Counted from the first letter of the stretch, positions 24,390 to 33,519 are shown. The stretch: DNA of 64,000 nt from Conyzicola nivalis (GCF_014639655.1 NZ_BMGB01000001.1:1132882-1196881), one strand, 5' to 3'. Program-made: numbers and translations. Notes: generated from the letters alone by a model not told the origin.

Positions 24390-24417
24390 CGATCCGGGGC
24401 CGGTGCAGAATGGAGCA

Positions 24418-25668
24418 ATGTCTACCAACGTCGGTGAGAACTGGGCCCGAAGCTACGAGTACACGGCGGAGACGCTTGCGCGTCCGACGACCGTGGGCGA
24501 GGTGCAGGACGTCGTCGCGGCGGCGACGCGGGTGCGGGCGCTGGGCAGCCGCCACTCGTTCACCGACCTGGCGGACTCCCCCGGGACGCTCGTCAGCCTC
24601 GACCTGCTCGATGCGCCGATCGAGATCGATCCGCATACGCGCACCGTCACGGTCGGCGGAGGCGTGCGGTACGGCGACCTCGCCACCCGGTTGCAGGGCG
24701 CGGGGTGGGCGCTGCACAACCTCGCCTCGCTGCCGCACATCTCGGTCGCCGGCGCGGTCGCCACCGGCACCCACGGCTCGGGAGACGCCAACGGCACGCT
24801 CTCCGCCGCGGTCTCCGCCCTCGAGATCGTGACCGCGTCGGGCGAGCTGCTCACGCTGCGCCGCGGCCAGCCCGACTTCGACGGCGCCGTGGTCTCGCTC
24901 GGCGCTCTCGGCATCGTCACGCGCGTGAGCCTCGACATCCAGCCCACGTTCGACGTGCGCCAGGACCTCTACGACGACCTCGCCTTCTCCGACCTGCTCG
25001 CGAATTTCGACGCCGTCACCTCGAGCGCCTACAGCGTCAGCCTGTTCACGGACTGGCTCGGCGACACCCTCGCCACCGTGTGGATCAAGAGCCGAATGGA
25101 TGCCGCGGCGCCCCCCGAGCGGATCCTCGGCGCCGAGCGGCAGGTCGCCGGGCGGCACATGCTGCCCGATCAGCCCGCGTCGAACGTCACCCAACAGGGC
25201 GGCATCGCGGGGCCGTGGAGCGACCGGCTCGCGCACTTCAAGCTCGGCTTCACCCCGTCGAACGGAGACGAGCTGCAGAGCGAGTACCTCGTGCCGCGCC
25301 GCAACGCCGTCGCGGCGATCGAGGCCGTGCGCGCGCTCGGGCCTCGCATCGCGCCGCTGCTGCTCGTCACCGAGCTGCGCACCATGGCGGCCGATTCGCT
25401 CTGGTTGAGCGGCGCCCACGAGACCGACGCGGTCGGCATCCACTTCACCTGGAAGCCGCTCGCCGCCGAGGTGCGCGCCCTGCTGCCCAAGATCGAGGCG
25501 GCGCTGCTCCCACTCGGAGCACGGCCGCACTGGGGCAAGGTGTTCGTCGCCGAGCGGTCCGAGCTCGAGCCGCTCTTTCCGCGAATCGCCGATTTCCGCG
25601 AACTGGCCGGCCGGCTCGACCCGCAGCGCAAGTTCGGCAACGCGTTCCTGGAGCGCACCGTCTACTGA
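24418..25668 (+). CDS. aldO: FAD-dependent alditol oxidase
   Basis: A 416-residue VAO-family flavoprotein. FAD-binding part: VRALGSRHSFTDLA with His46, the position of the covalent FAD attachment in Streptomyces AldO, then GGGVRYGDLATRL and ASLPHISVAGAVATGTHGSG. Later segments AYSVSLFTDW, LQSEYLVPR, TELRTMAADSLWLS and ARPHWGKVF are those of alditol oxidases. Expected reaction: O2-dependent oxidation of the terminal hydroxyl of xylitol/sorbitol-type polyols to aldoses with H2O2 release. Arabinono-lactone oxidases and gulonolactone oxidases are related, but length and motifs favour AldO. ATG at 24418 follows a GGAG. Confidence 0.85.
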   Translation: MSTNVGENWARSYEYTAETLARPTTVGEVQDVVAAATRVRALGSRHSFTDLADSPGTLVSLDLLDAPIEIDPHTRTVTVGGGVRYGDLATRLQGAGWALHNLASLPHISVAGAVATGTHGSGDANGTLSAAVSALEIVTASGELLTLRRGQPDFDGAVVSLGALGIVTRVSLDIQPTFDVRQDLYDDLAFSDLLANFDAVTSSAYSVSLFTDWLGDTLATVWIKSRMDAAAPPERILGAERQVAGRHMLPDQPASNVTQQGGIAGPWSDRLAHFKLGFTPSNGDELQSEYLVPRRNAVAAIEAVRALGPRIAPLLLVTELRTMAADSLWLSGAHETDAVGIHFTWKPLAAEVRALLPKIEAALLPLGARPHWGKVFVAERSELEPLFPRIADFRELAGRLDPQRKFGNAFLERTVY

Positions 25669-25678
25669 TCGGGGGCTC

Positions 25679-28321
25679 TCAGGCGAACGCGTCGAGACGG
25701 CCGACCGCCGTCACCTTGACCACCGCCACGCCCAGCTCCGCCGACTCGGCGAGGTCGACGGTGGCGCTGATGCCCCAGTCGTGATCGCCGGCGGGGTCGG
25801 CGAAGATCTGGCGCACCGTCCAGACCTCGGCGCCCTCCTCGACGATGAGCATCGCCGAACTGCGGGCGTCGCTGTCGGTCGCGAGGTCGTCGTGCACGTC
25901 GAAGTACGAGTCCATGGCGTCGCCCCACACGTCGGCGGTGAATCCCGACGCGGCATCCAGAGCACCGAGCTCCTCGTACTTGTCCAAGGCGGCGAGCTGC
26001 ACCCGACGGAACAGCTCGTTGCGCACGAGCACCCGGAACGCCCGAGGGTTGGTGAGGATCGACGGCGGCGCGGGCGGCAGCACCGGCTTCTCGCCGGGCG
26101 CGGTCGGGTTGATCAGCTGCTCCCACTCGTCGACGAGGCTGGAGTCGACCTGCCGTACCAGTTCGCCCAGCCACTCGATGAGGTCGAGCAGCTCCTCGGT
26201 CTTGGCCTCGTCGGGGACCGTCTGCCGCACCGCGCGGTAGGCGTCGCTGAGATAGCGCAGAACGAGTCCCTCGCTGCGCGCGAGCTTGTAGTAGCCCACG
26301 TAGTCGGCGAATGTCATGGCGCGCTCGTACATGTCGCGCACGACCGACTTGGGGCTGAGTTCGAAGTCGCCGATCCACGGCTGGGTGGCGCTGTACTGCT
26401 CGAACGACGCGTCGAGCAGCTCCTCGAGCGGCTTCGGCCAGGTCACATGCTCGAGCAGCTCCATGCGCTGGTCGTACTCGATGCCCTCGGCCTTCATCGA
26501 TGCGACGGCCTCACCGCGGGCGAGGAACTGCTGCTGCGACAGGATCGGGCGGGGGTCGTCGAGCGTCGCCTCGAGGATCGAGATCATGTCGAGCGCGTAG
26601 CTCGGCGACTCGGGATCGAGAAGTTCGAAGACCGCGAGAGCGAAGGGAGACAGCGGCTGGTTCAGCGCGAAGTTCGGTTGGAGGTCGACGGTGAGGCGGA
26701 TGTCGTAATGGATGACCGCTGCCGAGGGTTCGGCGTTCCAGTCCTCGTACTCGCCGCTGTCGAAACCGTCGACACCCTCGAGCGCCGACTTCAGCGCCGG
26801 CGACGTCGCGACGGGATCGGCCCGTGGGACCTGGGTCACGACGTCGGCCGTGCGCAGCGTGCGGTAGATGGCCAGGGCCTTGCGCGCCATCGCGAGCTGC
26901 TTGGGCCAGGGGTCGTGGCTCTCGAAGATGAGGTCGCGCATCTCCTGGAACGCGTCGCCCTCCCGCGCGATCACGTTGAGGATCATCGAGTGGCTCACCT
27001 GCATGCTCGAGTTCAGCGTCTCGGGCTCGGCGGCGATGAGGCGGTTGAAGCTCGGCTCGCCCCACGACACGAATCCGTCCGGCGCCTTCTTGCGCACGAT
27101 CTTCTTGATCTTCTTCGGGTCGTCGCCCGCCTTCGCCACGAGCCGGGCGTTCTCGCTCTCGTGCTCGGGCGCCTGCGCGACCACCGTGCCCGCCGTGTCA
27201 TAACCGGCGCGACCGGCGCGACCCGCTATCTGGTGGAATTCACGCGCCGTCAGCTGGCGCATCCGCACGCCGTCGTACTTGGTGAGCGCCGTGAACAGCA
27301 CCGTCCGGATCGGCACGTTGATGCCGACGCCGAGAGTGTCGGTGCCGCAGATCACGCGCATCAGGCCCTGCTGCGCGAGCTGCTCGACGAGTCGGCGGTA
27401 CTTGGGCAGCATGCCGGCGTGGTGCACGCCGATGCCCGAACGGATGAGCCGGGAGAGGGTCTGACCGAAAACGGTGGTGAACCGGAAGTCGCCGATGGCC
27501 GCCGCGATCTCGTCGCGCTGCTCGCGGCTGACGATCTTGATGCTCGTCATCGCCTGGGCCCGTTCGAGCGCCGCGAGCTGCGAGAAGTGCACGATGTAGA
27601 TGGGCGCCTGGCCGGTCGCCAGCAGGTCTTCGATGGTCTCGTGCACCGGCGTCGTGGCGTAGCTGTAGCCGAGCGGCACGGGGCGCTCGACGCCGGTGAC
27701 GACGGCGGTCTCCCGACCGGTGCGGATCGTCAGGTCGTCGGCGATGCGCGAGACGTCGCCGAGGGTCGCCGACATGAGGATGAATTGCACGTGCGGCAGC
27801 GTGAGCAACGGCACCTGCCAGGCCCAGCCGCGGTCGGGGTCGGCGTAGAAGTGGAACTCGTCCATAACGACCTGGTCGACGTCGCTCTGGTCTCCGCCGC
27901 GCAGGGCAACGTTGGCGAGGATCTCGGCGGTGCAGCAGATGATGGGCGCGTCGGGGTTCACCGACGAGTCGCCGGTGACCATACCGACGTTCTCGGCGCC
28001 GAAGATGTCGACGAGGGCGAAGAACTTCTCCGACACGAGTGCCTTGATCGGCGCGGTGTAGTAGCTGCGCTTGCCCTGGGCGAGCGCGGCGAAGTGGGCG
28101 CCGATCGCGACGAGCGACTTACCCGTGCCCGTCGGCGTCGAGAGGATGAGGTTCGCGCCCGAGACGATCTCGATGAGCGCCTCCTCCTGCGCCGGATACA
28201 GGCGAAGGCCGCGGTCGGCCGCCCACTCGGAGAAGTTCTCGAACGCCTGGTCGGCGTCGAAGGGGCGGGGGGCGCGCTCGAGAAGCGTCGCGGGGGCGGT
28301 GGTGGCGACATCCTCAGGCAT
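25679..28321 (-). CDS. Ski2-like DExH RNA helicase with DUF3516 C-terminus
   Basis: An 880-residue superfamily-2 helicase. Q/Walker A region LILSTPTGTGKSLVAIGAH, motif Ia YYTAPIKALVSEKFF, DExH box as VVMDEFHFY, motif III ILMSATLGD, motif IV-V GVHHAGMLPKYRRLVEQL and LGVGINVPIRTVLFT, motif VI HQIAGRAGRAGYDT. The long C-terminal region from about residue 480 is the DUF3516 extension of actinobacterial homologues. A role in RNA processing or turnover is expected by homology to Ski2/Mtr4. ATG at 28321 is the best start; I see no convincing Shine-Dalgarno or -10 box. It ends ten bases after the convergent alditol oxidase gene. Confidence 0.9.
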   Translation of the reverse strand: MPEDVATTAPATLLERAPRPFDADQAFENFSEWAADRGLRLYPAQEEALIEIVSGANLILSTPTGTGKSLVAIGAHFAALAQGKRSYYTAPIKALVSEKFFALVDIFGAENVGMVTGDSSVNPDAPIICCTAEILANVALRGGDQSDVDQVVMDEFHFYADPDRGWAWQVPLLTLPHVQFILMSATLGDVSRIADDLTIRTGRETAVVTGVERPVPLGYSYATTPVHETIEDLLATGQAPIYIVHFSQLAALERAQAMTSIKIVSREQRDEIAAAIGDFRFTTVFGQTLSRLIRSGIGVHHAGMLPKYRRLVEQLAQQGLMRVICGTDTLGVGINVPIRTVLFTALTKYDGVRMRQLTAREFHQIAGRAGRAGYDTAGTVVAQAPEHESENARLVAKAGDDPKKIKKIVRKKAPDGFVSWGEPSFNRLIAAEPETLNSSMQVSHSMILNVIAREGDAFQEMRDLIFESHDPWPKQLAMARKALAIYRTLRTADVVTQVPRADPVATSPALKSALEGVDGFDSGEYEDWNAEPSAAVIHYDIRLTVDLQPNFALNQPLSPFALAVFELLDPESPSYALDMISILEATLDDPRPILSQQQFLARGEAVASMKAEGIEYDQRMELLEHVTWPKPLEELLDASFEQYSATQPWIGDFELSPKSVVRDMYERAMTFADYVGYYKLARSEGLVLRYLSDAYRAVRQTVPDEAKTEELLDLIEWLGELVRQVDSSLVDEWEQLINPTAPGEKPVLPPAPPSILTNPRAFRVLVRNELFRRVQLAALDKYEELGALDAASGFTADVWGDAMDSYFDVHDDLATDSDARSSAMLIVEEGAEVWTVRQIFADPAGDHDWGISATVDLAESAELGVAVVKVTAVGRLDAFA

Positions 28322-28373
28322 GATGCTTCGATCATCCCCTACTGCGCCGGGCGGCGCGTCCAGGTGGCCCCCC

Positions 28374-30029
28374 TCAGCGACGCTCCGGCAGCACGCGAGG
28401 CAGACGCCAGAACTCGGGGAGCACCAGCACGGCCACCGCGGCGAGCGCCGCCCAGACCGGATGGACCACGGCGGGGCCGCCGACCGCCAGCCACACGCCG
28501 ACGAGCAGCACAGCCCGCACCACGAAGCCGCCAGTCCAGACCTTCGGGGCGGGCGTCCCCGGCGGCGTCCACTCCACCCGGGCGGCCCAGCCGCGCCAGA
28601 GCACACCGTTGCCCCACAGGGCGACCACACCGACCACGACGGCGACTATCGGGCCGAGCGCGGGATGCGGCGCGGTTCCGAGCGCGAGCAGGTCGACCAC
28701 CGAGGACAGGGCCGCGGGGACGGCCGGCGAGACGAGAAGTGCGAGGGCAAGGACGAGTGCGAGGATGCGCCCGACCCCGAGCTGCCGCACGCTGCGCGCG
28801 TGGGCGGCACCCCGGGCGGGCGCACCCGGGTCGGCGAGGGCGATCCCGGTGAGCAGCCGCACGAGCGGATCGATCACCTGCGCCGTGTTGCGCGCGTAGG
28901 CCTGGTGCTCGGTGAACGGGTTGGCGGTGTTGTGCACCGGGTGTTCTTCCGGACCGGTGGCGTCGCTGGCGGGGCCGCCGTAGACCTCGCGCCAGCGCAG
29001 CTCCCTGGCCCGCATGCTGGTGGAGACGGTACCTGCCGTGAACGGGTCCCAGATCGCCCAGAGGTTGAGCCAGCGGGGCCGGCGCTCCAGGCGAGACCAC
29101 TCCTCGACCGGGCTGAACCGGGACGCGGCGCCACCCGGCCCCCGTTCGGCACGCGGCACCCCGGCAACGGCGGCCCGCACGCCGGCGAGTCGTCCTGTGG
29201 TCCATCGCGGTGCGCCGAGCAGGGCCAACGTGCCGCCCACGGTCACGAACGCGTCGACCGGCACGCGCACCTCGCCCGTTGCGGGGTCGAACAGGGTCTG
29301 CGCCGCGATTGTCGCACCCTGCGAGTGGGCGAGCAGGACGACCTGCGTGGCGTCGACCTCTTCCCCCTCCGCCCGGGCGAGCAGCGCGGCCCGCACGCTC
29401 GCGGAACGCACACCGTCGCGCACGACCGCCCGCATCGCCGCGGCGCGCACGGGCCGCCTGGTCCACACCGCCACGTCACCGACGAACTCCGCGAGCCCGC
29501 TCGTGACGCCGCGGACGAGCCATGACACCCCGGGCACCAGCAGGAGCAGGCCGACGAGCGGGAACAGCAGGGTGAGCAGCAGGCCCGTCCCGGCCAGTAC
29601 CAGCCAGAAAGCAGCCACGACCGGTGCGCTCACCACACGCCACCACGGGTTCACCCAGATGATGCGGGTGAAGTGCGAGCCCAGCCGGAGAAGCGCGCGC
29701 CACGCGAACGGACCACCCCAGGCGAACACCTCGCCGGGTTGCAACGGGAGGAACGACTCGGCCCAGCGCGCCTCCGTCACCACGAGCACCACCTCGTGTT
29801 GCGCTCCGTCGTCACCTCGGAACCGCACCCGGGCGTTCACTTCGTCGGGCGCGTCCCCGGCGAGCGCCACGCGTTCGAACGCCACCCCGTCGCCGCCCGA
29901 TCCCCGGGACACCCAGTCGAGCCGCCGCAACAGGGGTTCGGCCCACTGGAGCAGGGTCTCACTGCGACGCTGGCTGCCCATCCCGTGCACGACGACGAGG
30001 GCGACGACACGTTTGTGCGCGGGGCTCAT
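28374..30029 (-). CDS. Membrane-embedded predicted serine hydrolase, unknown function
   Basis: A 551-residue protein I cannot assign to a named family. The N-terminus has an alpha/beta-hydrolase first strand and oxyanion motif (VALVVVHGMGSQRRSE), then two long hydrophobic stretches near residues 130-185, and then a nucleophile elbow AHSQGA in TQVVLLAHSQGATIAAQTL. A second group of three to four hydrophobic helices lies in the last 150 residues. So the hydrolase domain is interrupted by a membrane hairpin and followed by a membrane domain. A late HNTANPFTEHQAYARN segment could supply the catalytic His. Leaderless-type start with TAGCGT seven bases before the ATG; a GTG at 30038 is less likely. 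Confidence 0.72.
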   Translation of the reverse strand: MSPAHKRVVALVVVHGMGSQRRSETLLQWAEPLLRRLDWVSRGSGGDGVAFERVALAGDAPDEVNARVRFRGDDGAQHEVVLVVTEARWAESFLPLQPGEVFAWGGPFAWRALLRLGSHFTRIIWVNPWWRVVSAPVVAAFWLVLAGTGLLLTLLFPLVGLLLLVPGVSWLVRGVTSGLAEFVGDVAVWTRRPVRAAAMRAVVRDGVRSASVRAALLARAEGEEVDATQVVLLAHSQGATIAAQTLFDPATGEVRVPVDAFVTVGGTLALLGAPRWTTGRLAGVRAAVAGVPRAERGPGGAASRFSPVEEWSRLERRPRWLNLWAIWDPFTAGTVSTSMRARELRWREVYGGPASDATGPEEHPVHNTANPFTEHQAYARNTAQVIDPLVRLLTGIALADPGAPARGAAHARSVRQLGVGRILALVLALALLVSPAVPAALSSVVDLLALGTAPHPALGPIVAVVVGVVALWGNGVLWRGWAARVEWTPPGTPAPKVWTGGFVVRAVLLVGVWLAVGGPAVVHPVWAALAAVAVLVLPEFWRLPRVLPERR

Positions 30030-30036
30030 GGTGCAC

Positions 30037-30042
30037 ACGCTA
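30037..30042 (-). promoter_or_regulatory. Leaderless-type -10 box for the membrane hydrolase
   Basis: On the minus strand TAGCGT is seven bases before the ATG at 30029. No ribosome-binding site is present. Confidence 0.5.
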
Positions 30043-30066
30043 CGCCCCGGCGCGCCGTCGGATGAT

Positions 30067-31269
30067 CTACGCGCTCCCGTGTTCGCACTCCCGTTCCTGC
30101 ACGCGCATGGCGGGCGACCGGTACCCGGTCGGGCTCCGCACGCCGCCGAGCCAGGCGGTCAGGCGCGACGCCTGATCGTCGATCGACTCCCGCACCGCGG
30201 GCGTCACCGGTTCGAGGAAGCGCACACGCACGACCGCGCCCGCGTCCTGTATCCAGCTGCCCACTACCCGTCCGTCCGACCAGACGGTGTTACCCGCGTT
30301 GCCCCGGCTGTCGAACAGCTGTGCTCCGTGTGGGCCGAGGTAGAAGGCGCGGTCCTTCCATCCCATCACCGTCGGGTCGAGGGGCGGCAGGAGCGCGGTC
30401 CACGGTGCGTTCCCCGCCCCGCGGTCGAGGTCATCGGTGTCAAGGTCGTCGGGCAGGACCCACCCACGCAGAGCACCGTCGAGCGAGACCTCCACCGCGC
30501 CGAGCTGCCGGATGGCGAGCCGAACGGCCCCCTTGGTCGCACCCAGCCACCAGACGATGTCGTCCTCGGTTCCCGGTCCGAACGCACGCAGCCACCGGCG
30601 CACGAGTTCGCGGTAGCCGTCTGCCGCCTCCATCCGCTCGACGGGAGCACCGAGCCAGCGGTCGGGCAGGGTCCACAGCGGCCGCGCCGTCGGGAAGCCG
30701 CCGGTAGACGGGCCGCGAACGATCACGCCTTCGGCTCCGAGCAGCGTGAGCACCTGCGGGGCAGACCAGGTCTCCCCCGCCGTCGTCGCGACGGTGACGT
30801 CGATGAGCGGCACGGCCCGGCGCAGTTCCGCGGCGGAGAGGGCGTCGGGACCCGCGGAGAGTGCCGCCGTCACTCCCGCCCGCGCGCGGTCGAGCCAGTC
30901 CCCGCCGCTCGAGGCGAGGCCCGCCCGCTCGAGGTCGCGGGCCATCCGAGAGTGTTCGGATGTCGCGACGCGCACCGCCGCGCTGCCGAGCACGGCGGGC
31001 AGCAGCTCCCGCGGGAAGGCGAACAGCGTGCGACGCATCGCGAGCTGCTTGACGAGGGTGCGGTCGGTGTAGAGCGCCGCGTCGATCTCGGCGACGGTGA
31101 CCCCGGGCGAGCGAGCCCACACCGAGAGGTAGACGCTCGGCGCGTCGGTCGCGTGCAGGGCCACGACCGACGTCGCCGCGTCCACGGGCGTCCGCGCGGG
31201 CGACTCTGCGGCGAGCGCGTGCCTGGTGGCGATCCGGGCCCGTCGTTCGTCGTCGGTGATGTGTCGCAT
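30067..31269 (-). CDS. HTH_42 winged-helix DNA-binding protein without QxQ
   Basis: A 400-residue protein of the HTH_42 superfamily and a distant paralogue of the protein at 18341-19465. Shared layout: ARIATRHALA near the start, LVKQLAMRRTLFAFPRELLP at the position of the RSWPMRGTLHF block, and the C-terminal PLDPTVMGWKDRAFYLG. The catalytic-motif position reads His39-Ala-Thr-Asp (VVALHATDAP) rather than Gln-x-Gln, so glycosylase activity of the AlkZ kind is uncertain. ATG at 31269. It is followed after 37 bases by the membrane hydrolase gene on the same strand, which has its own -10 box. Confidence 0.82.
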   Translation of the reverse strand: MRHITDDERRARIATRHALAAESPARTPVDAATSVVALHATDAPSVYLSVWARSPGVTVAEIDAALYTDRTLVKQLAMRRTLFAFPRELLPAVLGSAAVRVATSEHSRMARDLERAGLASSGGDWLDRARAGVTAALSAGPDALSAAELRRAVPLIDVTVATTAGETWSAPQVLTLLGAEGVIVRGPSTGGFPTARPLWTLPDRWLGAPVERMEAADGYRELVRRWLRAFGPGTEDDIVWWLGATKGAVRLAIRQLGAVEVSLDGALRGWVLPDDLDTDDLDRGAGNAPWTALLPPLDPTVMGWKDRAFYLGPHGAQLFDSRGNAGNTVWSDGRVVGSWIQDAGAVVRVRFLEPVTPAVRESIDDQASRLTAWLGGVRSPTGYRSPAMRVQERECEHGSA

Positions 31270-31314
31270 CGTGTCATCCGCCCCTCTCGTCCCGCACCAT
31301 CGGCGCGCTACCCG

Positions 31315-31731
31315 TCAACGCCAGAGGGTCAGGATGACGCTCGCCGCGACCGTGCAGAGAATGAAGTACGGCGCGTTGATGAGCGTATACAGCAGCGGGC
31401 GAGGGAAGTTCGGGTTGATCGCGATGTTCAGCGTCTGGGCGACGAGGTAGCCGATTCCCACGAGGAGTCCGAACACGACGCCGTCGCCGACCGACTCGAC
31501 CGACAGGGCCCGGAGCAGGATCGCGCTCGTGACGACTACGGCCAGGCTCGAGACGAGGGGTCCGAGGATGAAGAGGGGTCCGGGCTTCGGCAACTGCGCG
31601 GCCTCTTTTCCGAGGGCCACCCGATACGGTCGCGCGACTATCGCGGAGAAGTAGAGGCCGCCGAGCACGGCGAAGACGACGGTAGAGGCGATTACTGCCA
31701 GCCAGTTGATTTCGGGAAGAACGCTGAACAT
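31315..31731 (-). CDS. DUF1761 family small membrane protein
   Basis: A 138-residue protein with four hydrophobic helices. The N-terminus INWLAVIASTVVFAVLGGLYFSAI and the C-terminal LLYTLINAPYFILCTVAASVILTLW fit DUF1761, a family of four-helix membrane proteins with no known function. It is the same strand as the VOC protein upstream and the HTH_42 gene downstream, with gaps of 78 and 45 bases. No catalytic residues can be named. Confidence 0.78.
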   Translation of the reverse strand: MFSVLPEINWLAVIASTVVFAVLGGLYFSAIVARPYRVALGKEAAQLPKPGPLFILGPLVSSLAVVVTSAILLRALSVESVGDGVVFGLLVGIGYLVAQTLNIAINPNFPRPLLYTLINAPYFILCTVAASVILTLWR

Positions 31732-31809
31732 GGTTGAACTCCTGGGTTATTGGGGTGTGCGGCTGAGGGTGCGGCGCGGGAGACTCTCGTCCCCCACGCC
31801 GCGGCGGTT

Positions 31810-32277
31810 CTATTCGGCGGTGTAGACGGCGGCCACGTCGAGGATCCAGGTCACCCCGAACGAGTCGGTGAGCATGCCGAATCCGGCGCTCCACGCCGAG
31901 GCCGCGAGGGGTTCGACGATCGTCGCGCCGACCGCGAGCTTCTGCCAGTACGACTCCACCTCGTCGAGGGTCTCGCCGCGCACGGAGACGAAGAACGGCT
32001 GGTCGGTGACGGTGATGCCGTTCTCGCGCCGGGTCGAACCCGCGCCAGCAGTCGATCCGCCCGACTGGCCGGGGATGTCGTAGGCCATGACCCGGAAGCC
32101 GTCCTCGCTTTCGACCTGGCCGAAGACGACGCCGTCGGCGCCGGGGGCGTCCTCGGGCATCCCGAAGTCGCCGTAGGTCGCGATGGTCACGCGTCCGCCG
32201 AAGACGGACTGGTAGAACCCGAGGGCCGCCCGGGCGTCGCCACGGAAGTTGAGGTGGGTGGTGGTCGTGATGCTCAT
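31810..32277 (-). CDS. VOC family protein (PhnB-like)
   Basis: A 155-residue vicinal-oxygen-chelate fold protein. It begins THLNFRGDARAALGFYQSVFGG, the typical PhnB-like start, followed by FGMPEDAPGADGVVFGQVES, VTDQPFFVSVRGETLDEVESYW and the closing segment GFGMLTDSFGVTWILDV. Members of this group include PhnB and glyoxalase/bleomycin-resistance-like proteins; the metal-binding positions are not conserved enough to claim activity. The ATG at 32277 has AGGAG six bases upstream, so the longer in-frame reading from 32325 is rejected. It is divergent from the WYL regulator. Confidence 0.85.
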   Translation of the reverse strand: MSITTTTHLNFRGDARAALGFYQSVFGGRVTIATYGDFGMPEDAPGADGVVFGQVESEDGFRVMAYDIPGQSGGSTAGAGSTRRENGITVTDQPFFVSVRGETLDEVESYWQKLAVGATIVEPLAASAWSAGFGMLTDSFGVTWILDVAAVYTAE

Positions 32278-32366
32278 GTCTGCTCCTAGTGAGAACGGCA
32301 CCGGGGTTCTCCCCGGCTCCACCACTGTGACGGGTGTCTAGGACAGGTTCGGTCCTAGACCCCGCG

Positions 32367-32372
32367 TATCAT
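32367..32372 (+). promoter_or_regulatory. Leaderless-type -10 box for the WYL regulator
   Basis: TATCAT lies seven bases before the ATG at 32380, with no Shine-Dalgarno sequence. Confidence 0.5.
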
Positions 32373-32379
32373 CGAGAAC

Positions 32380-33372
32380 ATGACGACGCCCACCTCGCGC
32401 CTGCTGAGTCTGCTCTCGCTGCTGCAGACGCGCCGCGACTGGCCGGGCGTGGTCCTGGCCGAACGTCTGGGCATCAGTCACCGCACCGTGCGTCGTGACG
32501 TCGACCGGCTGCGCGAGATGGGCTACAGCATCCGGGCGACGATGGGTCCGGACGGCGGCTACCGACTCGACGCCGGAAGCGAACTGCCGCCCCTGCTCTT
32601 CGACGACGATCAGGTCATCGCGCTGGCGGTGGCACTGCGCGCCGCGACCCTCTCCGGCGTCGGCATCGAGGAAGCGGCCGTGCGTGCCCTGACCACCGTG
32701 CGGCAGGTGATGCCCTCGCGTCTGCGTCACCGGCTCGACGCCCTCGAGTTCACGACCGTCGCGACCCGCGCGGGTGGGGGTGTGCAGGATCCGGTCGCAC
32801 CCGACGTGCTCGTGACGCTGTCCGCGGCCGCCCGCGCCCAGGTGGAGCTGCGTTTCGACTACGCGGGCCGCCTTCCGCTCGACGAGCCGACGCGGCGCCG
32901 GGTCGAGCCGCACCACGTCGTGACCGCCCAGGGTCGCTGGTACCTCGTGGCCTGGGACCTCGAGCACGACGACTGGCGCATCTTCCGCGCGGACCGCATC
33001 ACCCCACGCACCCCCACCGGCGGGCGGTTCCGCCCGCGCGAAGTCCCGGGCGGCGATGTCACCCGGTACGTGGCCGCCCGGTTCAAGGGTTCCGCCGATA
33101 CCGACCGGTGGCCGTGCACGGGCACGGTCGTGCTGCATCGGTCCGCGTCCGACGTGATTCCCTTCGCCGGCGACGGGATCGTCGAAGACCTCGGCCCCGA
33201 CCGCTGCAGCCTCGAGGTCGGATCCTGGTCGTGGATGGCCCTCGCCGCCTCGCTGGGCCGCTTCGACACCGACATCGACGTCGTGCACCCCCCGGAGCTC
33301 GCCGAGGCGTTCGGGGAGCTCGCCGCGCGCAACGCCGCGACGGCCGCCGGCGGCGTGAACGCTCCGTCCTGA
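32380..33372 (+). CDS. WYL-domain transcriptional regulator
   Basis: A 330-residue DeoR-like HTH plus WYL protein. The HTH is at residues 5-60 (LLSLLSLLQTRRDWPGVVLAERLGISHRTVRRDVDRLREMGY, read in pieces). The WYL core is near residues 185-205 (GRWYLVAWDLEHDDWRIFRADRI), and a WCX-like C-terminal domain follows. WYL proteins bind small ligands or nucleic acids and act as activators or repressors. Its neighbours are the divergent VOC/DUF1761 genes, a plausible target by position. Confidence 0.9.
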   Translation: MTTPTSRLLSLLSLLQTRRDWPGVVLAERLGISHRTVRRDVDRLREMGYSIRATMGPDGGYRLDAGSELPPLLFDDDQVIALAVALRAATLSGVGIEEAAVRALTTVRQVMPSRLRHRLDALEFTTVATRAGGGVQDPVAPDVLVTLSAAARAQVELRFDYAGRLPLDEPTRRRVEPHHVVTAQGRWYLVAWDLEHDDWRIFRADRITPRTPTGGRFRPREVPGGDVTRYVAARFKGSADTDRWPCTGTVVLHRSASDVIPFAGDGIVEDLGPDRCSLEVGSWSWMALAASLGRFDTDIDVVHPPELAEAFGELAARNAATAAGGVNAPS

Positions 33373-33481
33373 TAGACAGGTATCGGCGCGGCGCCACCGG
33401 TCGCCACGAAGGGACCTCGTCGCGACGCCGCCTTCTTCGTCGAGACGGATGAAAACAATCGCGACCGGGGCGCTACAAACG

Positions 33482-33512
33482 CTTGACATGGTCAAGCTAG
33501 TGCCACTAGCTT
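33482..33512. promoter_or_regulatory. Palindromic operator over the hydrolase-TetR promoter
   Basis: AAGCTAGTGCCACTAGCTT (33494-33512) is a perfect 19-bp palindrome around a central C. It overlaps CTTGACATGGTCAAG (33482-33496), a second inverted repeat. The promoter elements lie within them: TTGACA (33483-33488), 18-base spacer, TAGCTT (33507-33512), then seven bases to the ATG at 33520. The TetR gene co-transcribed downstream is the obvious binding protein, so this is probably an autorepressed operon. Confidence 0.8.
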
Positions 33513-33519
33513 TGTGGCT

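Noticed and set aside
25781-28852. 1023-codon plus-strand open frame opposite the helicase
   Set aside because: Antisense shadow of the helicase; no domain, no start signal, and it runs into the next gene.
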